Assembly: GCA_963805705.1 (NCBI GenBank) | Contig: CAWDVH010000001.1 | Coordinates: forward strand, 1,798,001-1,862,000 | Direction: 5' to 3' | From: CAWDVH01 sp963805705 | Lineage (GTDB): Bacteria; Actinomycetota; Actinomycetes; Streptosporangiales; Streptosporangiaceae | Length of the DNA stretch: 64,000 nt | Shown: positions 43,742 through 52,230 of the stretch, piece after piece | Numbering within the stretch: the stretch's first letter is position 1 | Layout of the letters: every line of letters starts with the position of its first letter | Position numbers and translations under genes: made by a program | The notes under the pieces: model-generated | The model's database searches: none | Seen by the model: the letters and a program-made list of their open reading frames with translations, nothing else | Told to the model about the DNA's origin: nothing

Positions 43742-46162
43742 TCACTCCGATCGCAGCACGACGCTGGGCCGGGTGCGGGCCGCGGCTATGGCGGGGGCCA
43801 GGGAAATAAGGTTGCCCAGGATGAGCATGGCCGGGATTACCAGCAGGATCGCGGCGGGGGTGACCGGCTCGGGAACGACGCCCTGCTGGCGGGCCAGCAG
43901 ATCCCAGGACCAGCGGCCCGCGGCGATCCCGAGCGGGATCCCGGCCGCCATGGCGAGGATGAGCAGTGTGCTGGCCTGCCACGCCACGGTCTGGCGTACT
44001 TGCGAGCGGACGAACCCCAGCGTCTTGACGATCGCCAGTTCCCGCCGGCGGCGCCGCACCGTGGAGACCAGCAGGTAGGAGACCAGCAGCAGGGCGAGCG
44101 TGGCCAGGATCGCCCCGAGCGCGAATGGCAGGTAAGCGACCTGGCCGAAGTCAATGAGGTCGGTAGGCGGTTGCGAGGATCCGACAAAGAACTGGCCGCC
44201 GGCGCGGCTGAGCTGCCGGCGCAGCGCCATCGTCGCGGCGGCCGTGTCGATCCCTGGCCGGAACCGGACCGCGATTTCGTAGGGCGGCGCCGGTAGCACG
44301 AGACGGATGTGGTCCAGCCCGGCCTTGGTGAGTATCGCGCCATCGCCCAGGTGGCCCACGATCGGGCCAGGGGAGAGCACGGCACTGCCCACTACGCGCA
44401 TCCTGAACTGAGGTGCCGAGGCACGAAAACCGCTGCCCGCGCGGACGTATCCGCCGACATGGGTATGCAGGACGCGCATGGTTGCCGCGCCGAGGGCAAT
44501 CTCGCCGCCGCTCTCTGGTGCTCGGCCGGCCGCGATGCTGGGCGCCAGGGAGCCTGCGATGGGCTCGATCACCTGCGCCTCGGTCGCTGCCCGGCCGACG
44601 GTCAGACTTACTCCCTGAATAAGCCACGCCTGCCCCTCGACCTGGGGGGAACGGCGGAGAACCGGGATCGCGGCCCGCACCGCGGCGGGCCCGTTGCCGT
44701 TCAGGATCTCGGCGTCCCAGCTCACCCCGTACAGCCGCGGGGTGCTGGTCAGGTGCGTGAGGCTCGCGCCGAAAGTCAGCGCTCCGACGATGGCCGTAAT
44801 GCCCAGGACAGCGCCCGCGATGGTCGACCTGCCGGGAACGTCGCCGCGGCCCTGGCCGGGATCCAGCGCGAACCGCACCCCCAGGACGGCGGCGGACGGC
44901 AGGCCCGACCGGCCGGCCTGCAGGCCGGCCCGTGAGCCCAGGCCGCCGGGGCGTTTCTGTGACGGCACGCTGAGGCCGGCCGTGGCCAGCGAGGCCAGCC
45001 GCCGTAGCGGCCATACCGAGACCAGCGCGGCCAGTACGACCAGTGCGAACGCTCCGCCGATGACCACGGGGAAGTCAACGGCGACGCCGGGATGCAGCTC
45101 GGCTTCGGCGGCGGCGCCGATGGGCGCCAGCGGAGAGAGCGCGATCGCGGTGATAGCAGCCGTCAGCCCGGCGCACGTGCCGATAAAGGTCGCCTGCAGC
45201 ACTCCGGAGCAGATCAGCTGGCCGCGGGTCATGCCCAGCGCCCACCGCGACCGCCACCTGCGGCTGTCGGCCGTCAGCCGCTGGATGAGCAGCTGGGCCA
45301 GGACGAGCACGGCGACGATGCCGAGCAGCGCGGCAAGCAGCCACATGGCCACCGCCTGCAGGTGAAAGCCGTACTGCACCTGCCTGTCCTGGGCGGCTGG
45401 GGCGCCTGCATTCGCCGGCAGTCCGTTAGACAGCCTGGCCACGGCGGCAGTGAAGGCGTCGGCGCTGCCCGGTTTCAGCCGGATGACGCTGGCGTCGTAG
45501 GAGGCGAGATCATGCCGGTGAGCGTTGACGAAGGCAGGGGTCAGGTACACGCCGGGGCCGGAGAAGTAATCCCCGTCCTGCGGCGGGAACTGTCCCGGCG
45601 TGGCCACGATGCCGACAACCGCGAAAGACATGGCCGCCGGCCGGGCCGTGTAGTCGGCCAGCCACGGCGCCCCCCGTTTCGGCCGCAAGAAGTGCAGCGT
45701 GAGGCGGCTTCCTGGCCGCAGGTGGTCCTGATTCGCGAGGGTGTAGTCGATCATCACCTCCCTCTGCTGGTTGGCGCGGAAGGTGCGTCCGGCTACCACG
45801 TGCGCGCGGCTGACTCCGGACGTCGCCATGTAGGCGTTACCGGCCGGGCTGCCGAAGGGGTTAACCGATTCCCTGGTCTCGAAAGCGCGAAGATGCCCGG
45901 CTTCGGCGACCTGTGGGAGCGATTCCACCCGCCTGCTGCTGATCGGCGGTACCTGCGGGTTGGGCTGAGAGTCGAAGATCACTGTGTCAGCCTGATTCGA
46001 CGCCGCCACCAGTTGCGGGTAAGCCGCCTCGGTGCGGCGGGCCCCCGCCGCCGCTGCGAGCACCAGCCCGCCGAGCAGCCCGATCAGCGCGCCAATCCCG
46101 GCCCACGCCAGCCACCTGGACCGCAGGTCAGTCCGGAAAGTCAGCCAGACGGCCGGCATCAC
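43742..46162 (-). CDS. FtsX-like ABC transporter permease (orphan)
   Basis: An 806-residue membrane protein of the MacB/FtsX superfamily. It has an N-terminal TM (about 17-37), a large extracellular domain, a central TM group (about 270-400), a second extracellular domain, and a C-terminal TM trio ending in VVLRSE. The motif LVSTVRRRRRELAIVKTLGF marks the FtsX core. Such permeases work with a LolD/MacB-type ATPase in lipoprotein, peptide or cell-wall signalling roles. No ATPase gene adjoins on either side, which is unusual. Start is GTG 46162 or ATG 46159. Confidence 0.9.
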   Translation of the reverse strand: MMPAVWLTFRTDLRSRWLAWAGIGALIGLLGGLVLAAAAGARRTEAAYPQLVAASNQADTVIFDSQPNPQVPPISSRRVESLPQVAEAGHLRAFETRESVNPFGSPAGNAYMATSGVSRAHVVAGRTFRANQQREVMIDYTLANQDHLRPGSRLTLHFLRPKRGAPWLADYTARPAAMSFAVVGIVATPGQFPPQDGDYFSGPGVYLTPAFVNAHRHDLASYDASVIRLKPGSADAFTAAVARLSNGLPANAGAPAAQDRQVQYGFHLQAVAMWLLAALLGIVAVLVLAQLLIQRLTADSRRWRSRWALGMTRGQLICSGVLQATFIGTCAGLTAAITAIALSPLAPIGAAAEAELHPGVAVDFPVVIGGAFALVVLAALVSVWPLRRLASLATAGLSVPSQKRPGGLGSRAGLQAGRSGLPSAAVLGVRFALDPGQGRGDVPGRSTIAGAVLGITAIVGALTFGASLTHLTSTPRLYGVSWDAEILNGNGPAAVRAAIPVLRRSPQVEGQAWLIQGVSLTVGRAATEAQVIEPIAGSLAPSIAAGRAPESGGEIALGAATMRVLHTHVGGYVRAGSGFRASAPQFRMRVVGSAVLSPGPIVGHLGDGAILTKAGLDHIRLVLPAPPYEIAVRFRPGIDTAAATMALRRQLSRAGGQFFVGSSQPPTDLIDFGQVAYLPFALGAILATLALLLVSYLLVSTVRRRRRELAIVKTLGFVRSQVRQTVAWQASTLLILAMAAGIPLGIAAGRWSWDLLARQQGVVPEPVTPAAILLVIPAMLILGNLISLAPAIAAARTRPSVVLRSE

Positions 46163-46457
46163 GGACGCTCACGCGCTGGCCGCCAGGCACCGTTAACGCA
46201 GGACTCAGCGCATCGGACGGCTGAAACGGCGACGGCATCCACGGACCTCATGTACACAATGCACCATCTGCTGTCAGCAGTCGGCAAGAGTGCTTCCCCC
46301 CGTGGCCAGGGATGCTAGCCACACCCTACCGAAGCTCAGGTCGAAGCCAGTGGTCGAATTCAGCTGTCGAGCTGACGGAGCCAGTCTTCGGTGAGCGGGG
46401 GCGGGGGGTGTCCCGGTGGTGAGCCAGGTGTGGCATCGCCTGGACCAGGGGGCGGTC
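46163..46457. other. Intergenic stretch
   Basis: Nothing coding is seen. It presumably contains the promoter of the FtsX-like gene. Confidence 0.3.
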
Positions 46458-47429
46458 TCAGCTGACGGTCAAGACGACGTTCCCCATCTTCTGCTCCGTC
46501 TCGACGTACCTCGACGCGTCGGCCACTTGCTCCAGCGGGTAGCACCGGTCGATGACCGCCCGGTATTTCCCCGCCTCCATGAGCTGCTTGAGGAAGAGGA
46601 CGTCCTTCTTCGTGTATCGAGGCGGTATCGGGAACACCACCCTCTTGTCTCCGATCCGCGAGGTCCACGCCGCCAGTACCAGGTTCTGCCAAAGGTCGGT
46701 GGCCAGGTAGAACCCGCCGCGGTTGAGTGAGCCTTGGCACCGCCGGAACGAGTGCTTGCCAACTGCGTCGAAGATGACGTCGTAAGTCTGGCCGTTCCTG
46801 GTGAAGTCTTCCCGCGTATAGTCGATGACCTTGTCGGCTCCGAGAGATCTCACGATCTCGACGTTCTTGGTGTTGCACACCGCCGTGACGTCAGCATCGA
46901 AGTACCTGGCCAGCTGGACCGCTGCCGTGCCGATGGATCCCGAGGCGCCGAAGACGAGGATCGTCTTCCCCGTCCGCGGATCTGCCGGCCGCAGGCACCC
47001 CAGGGCCAGGATCGCCCCGTCGCAGACCGCCGCGGCCTCCTCGAAGGTCGCGCCGGCCGGCTTGGGCGCCAGCGGGGCACCCTCCCGCATGCAGACGAAC
47101 TCCGCATGTGTCCCGAACTTCCACGGGTTGACGCCGAAGACCTGATCCCCGACCTCGAACTCGGTGACGGCCGGGCCGACTGCTTCAACCTCGCCGGCCA
47201 GCTCGGTGCCGAGAATCTTCCTCTTCGGCCGGCGGAGACCGGTGATGAACCGGGAGGCAAACGGCTCGCCCGCGCGCAATGCGGTATCTGTCCGGTTAAC
47301 CGTCGTGGCGTGGATCTTGACCAGTACTTCGTCGTCCTTGGGTACAGGCCGCTGGACTTCCTCGAGTCGCAATACGTCCGCCGACCCGTACTTGTCGTGG
47401 ATGACTGCTCTCATGCGTTCACTGGCCAC
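46458..47429 (-). CDS. Quinone oxidoreductase-like MDR-family NAD(P)-dependent reductase
   Basis: A 323-residue medium-chain dehydrogenase/reductase without catalytic-zinc ligands. The N-terminal GroES-like domain has VLVKIHATTVNRTDTALRAG and LGTELAGEVEAVG. The Rossmann nucleotide-binding motif is LVFGASGSIGTAAVQLA, followed by LGADKVIDY. The family uses NADPH to reduce quinones or enones. Start GTG 47429 is divergent from the LAL regulator, with 152 bases between them. The LAL regulator may control it; this is inferred from layout only. Confidence 0.93.
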   Translation of the reverse strand: MASERMRAVIHDKYGSADVLRLEEVQRPVPKDDEVLVKIHATTVNRTDTALRAGEPFASRFITGLRRPKRKILGTELAGEVEAVGPAVTEFEVGDQVFGVNPWKFGTHAEFVCMREGAPLAPKPAGATFEEAAAVCDGAILALGCLRPADPRTGKTILVFGASGSIGTAAVQLARYFDADVTAVCNTKNVEIVRSLGADKVIDYTREDFTRNGQTYDVIFDAVGKHSFRRCQGSLNRGGFYLATDLWQNLVLAAWTSRIGDKRVVFPIPPRYTKKDVLFLKQLMEAGKYRAVIDRCYPLEQVADASRYVETEQKMGNVVLTVS

Positions 47430-47581
47430 TTGCCCGCTCCTGCGGATCAGAAGGTTAGCGGTTCAACCGTCTCACAGACGGCCTGGCCGCGACCGTACTC
47501 GCGGGATCGTCGGCGGCTCCCTAGATTTCGCGGCCGCGTTCCCCAGTTTTCCGCCGATCCCCTTTATGGGTATCCGGCCTG

Positions 47582-50209
47582 GTGGCGCTGCAGGCCAGGG
47601 CCGTGGACACTGAAGAGATGCTGCTGGAGCGGGATGCGCAGCTGGCCGCGCTGGTCAGCTACGCGGAGGAGGCCAGGAAAGCCCAGGGCCGGTTTGTGCT
47701 CATCGCCGGCGAGGCTGGCGTGGGCAAGTCAGCGCTGGTCGAGCAGCTCCAGCGGGACCTGGCCGAGACCGGCTGGTACTGGGGGGCTTGTGACGGGCTG
47801 TTCACTCCGCGGCCGCTGGGGCCGCTGTTTGATATTGCCGCCCAGCTGGGCGGCGAGCTGCTGGAGCTGTGCCGGGCGGGCGCCGCGCGCGAGGAACTGT
47901 TCGGGGCCCTGCTCCGCCAGATCAGTGAGCCGGGCGATCTGCACGTGCTGGTCGTGGAGGACATCCACTGGGCCGACGAGGCCACCATCGACCTGCTGCG
48001 CTTTCTCAGCCGGCGCATCCGGGACGCGACGGTCCTGCTCATCGTCACCTACCGGGATGACGGGCTGAGCGCGGGCGATCCGCTCCGCCTCGCTCTTGGC
48101 GACCTGGCTACCCATCGGTCGGTCCGCCGGATCGGCCTGGCGCCGCTGTCGGCGGACGGCGTCCGGGTACTGGCCGGTGATCATGGGCCCGATCCGGCCG
48201 CGCTGTACGGGCTGACCGGCGGGAACCCGTTCTACGTGACCGAAGTGCTGCAGTCCGGGATGGGTGAGGTCCCCCCGTCGGCCAGGGACGCCGTGCTGGC
48301 CAGGGTAGCCCGGCTGGGCAGCAGCACCCGCGAGGTGCTGGACGACGCGGCGCTGATCGGTGCCCGCATCGAGCTGCGGCTGCTGGAGCAGGTCACCCAC
48401 TGCCTGCCGTCAGCCGTCGATGACCTGCTGGCCGCCGGGCTGCTCACCGCGGACGGGGTGGCGCTGAAGTTCCGGCACGAGATCGTCCGGCTGGCCGTCC
48501 AGGAGTCCGTCCCCGCCCACCGCCGCGGCCAGATCCACGCCAGGATCCTTGATGCCCTCCGCGTCCTCGGCTGCGACGACGACGCCCAGCTGGCCTTCCA
48601 CGCCGAGGGGGCGGGGGACGGACCTGCGGTACTGCGTCATGCCGCCGCCGCCGCGCAGCGGGCGGTCGGGCTGGGGTCGCACCGCGAGGCGGCCGCGCAG
48701 TTCGAGCGGGCGCTCCGGTTCGCCGACGGGTCGGATCCCGCGATGGCCGCCGGACTGTATGACGGGCTGGCCCGTGAGCTGGCGCCGCTGGATCGCTGGC
48801 AGGATGCCGCGGATGCAGGTGAGCGGGCGCTCGCGCTGTGGCAGGTCGCCGGCGACCGGCTGCGCGAGGGCGACATGATGCGCCATCTGGCCCGCGCCAT
48901 GGGCAGCCTGTGCCGCGGTGCCGACGCCGTGGCGCTGGCCGAAGCGTCGGTGGCCACGCTCGAACCGCTCGGCCCTAGCATCGAACTAGCCAGGGCGTAC
49001 GCGAATCTGGCCAGCCAGCGGATGGTGGACGGGGAGAGCGCGGCGGCCATCGGCCTCGCGGCGCGGGCCCAGCACATCGCCGGTTCGCTGGGCGACGCGG
49101 AGGTGCTCAGCAGCGCGCTCAATACCGATGGCTGCGCGAGGGCCAGCCTGGGCCAGGAGTGGATCACCCAGCTGGAGCAGGCGCTGGATATCGCGCTGTC
49201 CGCGCGGCTGCCGGAGCAGGCAGGCCGGGCTTTCACCAATATTTGCAGTACCTATGGGGATCGCCGGCAATTCGCCGAAGCCGAGCGGCACTTCGCTGCG
49301 GGCGTGGCCTACTGCGACGAACATGACATCGCTACCTATGCGAGATGCCTGCGCAGCGATCGGATCGTCGTCCTGGAGCGGACCGGGCGCTGGGCTGACT
49401 CGGTGGCGCTCAGCCGGCAGCTGCTCAGCCGCCGCAACCCCTCTCCGCTCAACCGCCTCGTCCCGCTCAGGCTGATCGGCACGATCCGGGCCCGGCGCGG
49501 CGAGCCGGGTATCTGGGACCATCTCGATCAGGCCATGAGCTACGCCGACGGGACCGGGGAGCCGCAGCTCATCGTGCCAGCCCGGCTCGCCCGCGCCGAG
49601 GCGTACTGGCTGGAGGCCAGGCCGGAGGAGGCGGCCCGCGAGGCCGAGCTGGCCGACGACGTGTCCGGCGGCAGCGACAGCTGGGATCGTGGCGCCATAG
49701 CGGTCTGGCTGCGCCGCACCGGCTCGTCCCGCAGCCAGCGCGGTGAGCTCGCCGCGCCCTACCAGCATGAGCTCGACGACGACGGAAGCGGCGCGGCCCG
49801 CCTCTGGCAGGACCTGGGCTGCCCGTACGAGGCGGCGCTGGCCCTGCTGGGCAGCGCGGACGAGGACGCGCTGCGCGAGGCTCTGAGTATCCTGGCCGGC
49901 CTGGGGGCGGCCGCCACCGTCCGGGTAGCCCGCAAGAGGATGCGCTCGCTCGGGATCCGGTCCATCCCGGCCGGCCCCAGGAACGCGACGCGGGAGCACC
50001 CGCTCGGCCTGACCCGGCGCGAGCATGAGGTGCTGGACCTGATCGTGGATGGCCACACCAACATCGAGATCGCCAGGCAGCTGTTCATCTCGGCCAAAAC
50101 CGTCGATCATCATGTCTCGGCCGTGCTGGCCAAGCTGGGCGTGCCGGACCGGAACGCGGCGGCCATGCAGGCGGCCCGGCTCGGCCTGGCCAGCCCCGCG
50201 GGCCGATGA
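47582..50209 (+). CDS. LAL-type LuxR-family transcriptional regulator (intact)
   Basis: An 875-residue large ATP-binding regulator. An N-terminal AAA/STAND ATPase carries Walker A AGEAGVGKSA (42-51) and Walker B LVVEDIHWADE. The centre is a TPR-like helical region. The C-terminal LuxR helix-turn-helix is at about 818-870 (LTRREHEVLDLIVDGHTNIE, then ISAKTVDHHVSAVLAKLGV). These pathway activators respond to ligand binding in the TPR region. Start could be GTG 47582, GTG 47603 or ATG 47618. It is divergent from the quinone oxidoreductase. A related but decayed gene lies at 38777-41239. Confidence 0.93.
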   Translation: MALQARAVDTEEMLLERDAQLAALVSYAEEARKAQGRFVLIAGEAGVGKSALVEQLQRDLAETGWYWGACDGLFTPRPLGPLFDIAAQLGGELLELCRAGAAREELFGALLRQISEPGDLHVLVVEDIHWADEATIDLLRFLSRRIRDATVLLIVTYRDDGLSAGDPLRLALGDLATHRSVRRIGLAPLSADGVRVLAGDHGPDPAALYGLTGGNPFYVTEVLQSGMGEVPPSARDAVLARVARLGSSTREVLDDAALIGARIELRLLEQVTHCLPSAVDDLLAAGLLTADGVALKFRHEIVRLAVQESVPAHRRGQIHARILDALRVLGCDDDAQLAFHAEGAGDGPAVLRHAAAAAQRAVGLGSHREAAAQFERALRFADGSDPAMAAGLYDGLARELAPLDRWQDAADAGERALALWQVAGDRLREGDMMRHLARAMGSLCRGADAVALAEASVATLEPLGPSIELARAYANLASQRMVDGESAAAIGLAARAQHIAGSLGDAEVLSSALNTDGCARASLGQEWITQLEQALDIALSARLPEQAGRAFTNICSTYGDRRQFAEAERHFAAGVAYCDEHDIATYARCLRSDRIVVLERTGRWADSVALSRQLLSRRNPSPLNRLVPLRLIGTIRARRGEPGIWDHLDQAMSYADGTGEPQLIVPARLARAEAYWLEARPEEAAREAELADDVSGGSDSWDRGAIAVWLRRTGSSRSQRGELAAPYQHELDDDGSGAARLWQDLGCPYEAALALLGSADEDALREALSILAGLGAAATVRVARKRMRSLGIRSIPAGPRNATREHPLGLTRREHEVLDLIVDGHTNIEIARQLFISAKTVDHHVSAVLAKLGVPDRNAAAMQAARLGLASPAGR

Positions 50210-50332
50210 GGGGGATGCCGCCGGAATGGGAAACGCCGCCGGCTCCTCGGCCGGGCTGGCTCCCCGCCATCGCGAGTCTGGCACAAAGGTCAGCCGCGGC
50301 TATATCACCAGGCACGATCGCGCGGGTCCCGG

Positions 50333-50338
50333 TATTCT
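50333..50338 (+). promoter_or_regulatory. -10 box (TATTCT) of leaderless proS
   Basis: TATTCT lies 6 bases before ATG 50345, with no ribosome site in between, so the synthetase mRNA is probably leaderless. Confidence 0.5.
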
Positions 50339-50344
50339 CTGCGC

Positions 50345-51790
50345 ATGGCACGCGGTGATGAACACGGGGTGACGCCTCAGGGCGAGGACTTTTCCGCCTG
50401 GTACAACGAGGTGGTCGCGAAGGCTCAGCTCGTCGACCGGGGACCGGTCAAGGGCACGATGGTTATCCGGCCGTACGGATACCGCCTCTGGGAGCTGCTG
50501 CAGTCCGAGCTGGACCGGAGAATTAAGGACACCGGTCACGACAATGCCTACTTCCCGCTGCTGATCCCTGAGTCCTATCTCCAGCGCGAAGCTGAGCATG
50601 TCGATGGCTTTGCTCCGGAGCTGGCGGTAGTCACGCACGCCGGAGGGAAGGAGCTGGATGAGCCTCTTGTCATCCGGCCCACCTCCGAGACCATCGTCGG
50701 CGAGATGATGGCCAAGTGGATCTCCTCTTATCGTGACCTGCCCCTGCTTCTGAACCAGTGGTCAAACGTCGTCCGCTGGGAGCTGCGGCCCCGGATGTTC
50801 CTGAGAACAACCGAGTTCCTCTGGCAGGAAGGCCACACGGCGCACGCAAACGAGGCCGACGCGCTAGAGGAGACCATGCTGGCCCTCGGCTTTTACGCCG
50901 AAGTGGCTCGCGATGTCGCCGCCCTGCCTATTATCCGCGGTGAGAAGACGCCTGGTGAGCGTTTCGCCGGAGCGGCGCGGACATTTACCATAGAGGCGAT
51001 GATGCGCGACGGCAAAGCGCTTCAGGCAGGAACCTCTCATTACATGGCGACAAATTTCGCCAAGGCGTTCGGCATCCAGTACACCAGTGACTCAGGCCAT
51101 CTTGAGCTATGCCACACGACATCCTGGGGAATGTCGACTCGGATGATTGGCGCAGTCATCATGGCGCACGGTGACGATCAGGGTCTCGTTCTGCCCCCGA
51201 TGCTCGCCCCGTATCAAGTAGTTATCGTGCCGATCGGTCGAGGTGAACAGCTCAATCCCGTGCTTGCCGCCGCGCAGCTTCTGGCGGCTGAGCTTAAGCG
51301 GGCGGGCATTCGCTCTCATGTGGATGACCGAGTACAGCTGTCGCCGGGATTCAAGTTCAACGACTGGGAACTACGTGGCGCGCCATTGCGTCTTGAGCTT
51401 GGACCACGCGACCTGGACGCAGGGACAGCAGTTATTGCCCAGCGCCTCGGCAGCGAAGGTAAGAGGACGATCCAGCTCACCGGCGCATCGTCGACGCTCT
51501 CCACCATGCTCGCCGATTACCAGAGTTTCCTGCTTGAGCGGGCGACTGCCTTTCGTGACTCGAACACCGTCGTGGTTAATGACTGGCCTGCTTTCCAGCG
51601 CGCAGTGGCGACTGGCTGGGCGCAGGCTTTCCATTGCGGCGAGCCAGCGTGCGAGGACGAGATCAAAGCCGAGACAGGCGCCACACCCCGGTGCGTTCCC
51701 CTTGATGGCACAGTCGAGGCTGGAACGTGCGTGCGATGCAACGGCCGGTCAGCATACGGCAAGCGCGTGCTCTTCGGCCGCGCTTACTGA
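50345..51790 (+). CDS. proS: Prolyl-tRNA synthetase, type 3 (archaeal/eukaryotic-like)
   Basis: A 481-residue class II synthetase that charges tRNA-Pro. Class II motif 2 appears as WSNVVRWELRPRMFLRTTEFLWQEGHTAH and motif 3 as GVxxxAH-type GAVIMAHGDDQGLVLPP. There is no ~180-residue editing insertion. The C-terminus carries a Cys-rich zinc-type domain (FHCGEPACED, TCVRCNGRSAYGKRVLFGRAY). That combination is the type-3 (P-type) enzyme. Actinomycetes usually rely on the longer bacterial type, so this may be a second, transferred copy. Third-base GC looks lower than in its neighbours. Confidence 0.95.
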   Translation: MARGDEHGVTPQGEDFSAWYNEVVAKAQLVDRGPVKGTMVIRPYGYRLWELLQSELDRRIKDTGHDNAYFPLLIPESYLQREAEHVDGFAPELAVVTHAGGKELDEPLVIRPTSETIVGEMMAKWISSYRDLPLLLNQWSNVVRWELRPRMFLRTTEFLWQEGHTAHANEADALEETMLALGFYAEVARDVAALPIIRGEKTPGERFAGAARTFTIEAMMRDGKALQAGTSHYMATNFAKAFGIQYTSDSGHLELCHTTSWGMSTRMIGAVIMAHGDDQGLVLPPMLAPYQVVIVPIGRGEQLNPVLAAAQLLAAELKRAGIRSHVDDRVQLSPGFKFNDWELRGAPLRLELGPRDLDAGTAVIAQRLGSEGKRTIQLTGASSTLSTMLADYQSFLLERATAFRDSNTVVVNDWPAFQRAVATGWAQAFHCGEPACEDEIKAETGATPRCVPLDGTVEAGTCVRCNGRSAYGKRVLFGRAY

Positions 51791-51816
51791 GCCGCATCCG
51801 GGCGTAAGGAGACCCG

Positions 51817-52227
51817 ATGACGATCAGCATCTCCGGCGCATTCGTTTACCAGCCGCCCGGGCTCTTCGATGTCGTTCTCGTCGTAATAGACGATGAGGGC
51901 AGCGTGGCTATGGGCGAGGGAACGACGCTCAGCATCGCGGTGGTGCTCAGCTACCCCGATCTGTTTGGGCAGCAGGTGCCCCTCACCCTGGCCGAGGTCA
52001 TTCCCGGCGGGGATGGAGTCGTCCGGGTCGGAGCGGTGTGGCCGGAAGGTCCCGAGCCTCCCGAGGGCTGGGCGCCGGCCGCGCTGGTCGCGACCGTCAC
52101 CAGTGGCTACGCGGGATACTCGGGGGTGATCACCGCCGCGCTGCCGGCCCCGCCTGATTCGGGAATACGACTGGTCACCCGGGCGCCCGGTCCGGTGCAG
52201 CGTGCTCCCGGCGACATCGGCCCGTAG
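51817..52227 (+). CDS. Conserved-looking small beta protein (unknown)
   Basis: A 136-residue protein, not recognised. It is beta-rich (ISISGAFVYQPPGLFDVVLV; TTLSIAVVLSYPDLFGQQV; AALVATVTSGYAGYSGVITAAL), acidic, with no membrane segment or signal peptide. Start ATG 51817 is preceded by TAAGGAGACCCG, a good ribosome site. It follows proS by 26 bases, so the two are likely co-transcribed, and it converges on the NACHT-like gene with 3 bases between stops. Function unknown. Confidence 0.65.
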   Translation: MTISISGAFVYQPPGLFDVVLVVIDDEGSVAMGEGTTLSIAVVLSYPDLFGQQVPLTLAEVIPGGDGVVRVGAVWPEGPEPPEGWAPAALVATVTSGYAGYSGVITAALPAPPDSGIRLVTRAPGPVQRAPGDIGP

Positions 52228-52230
52228 CTG

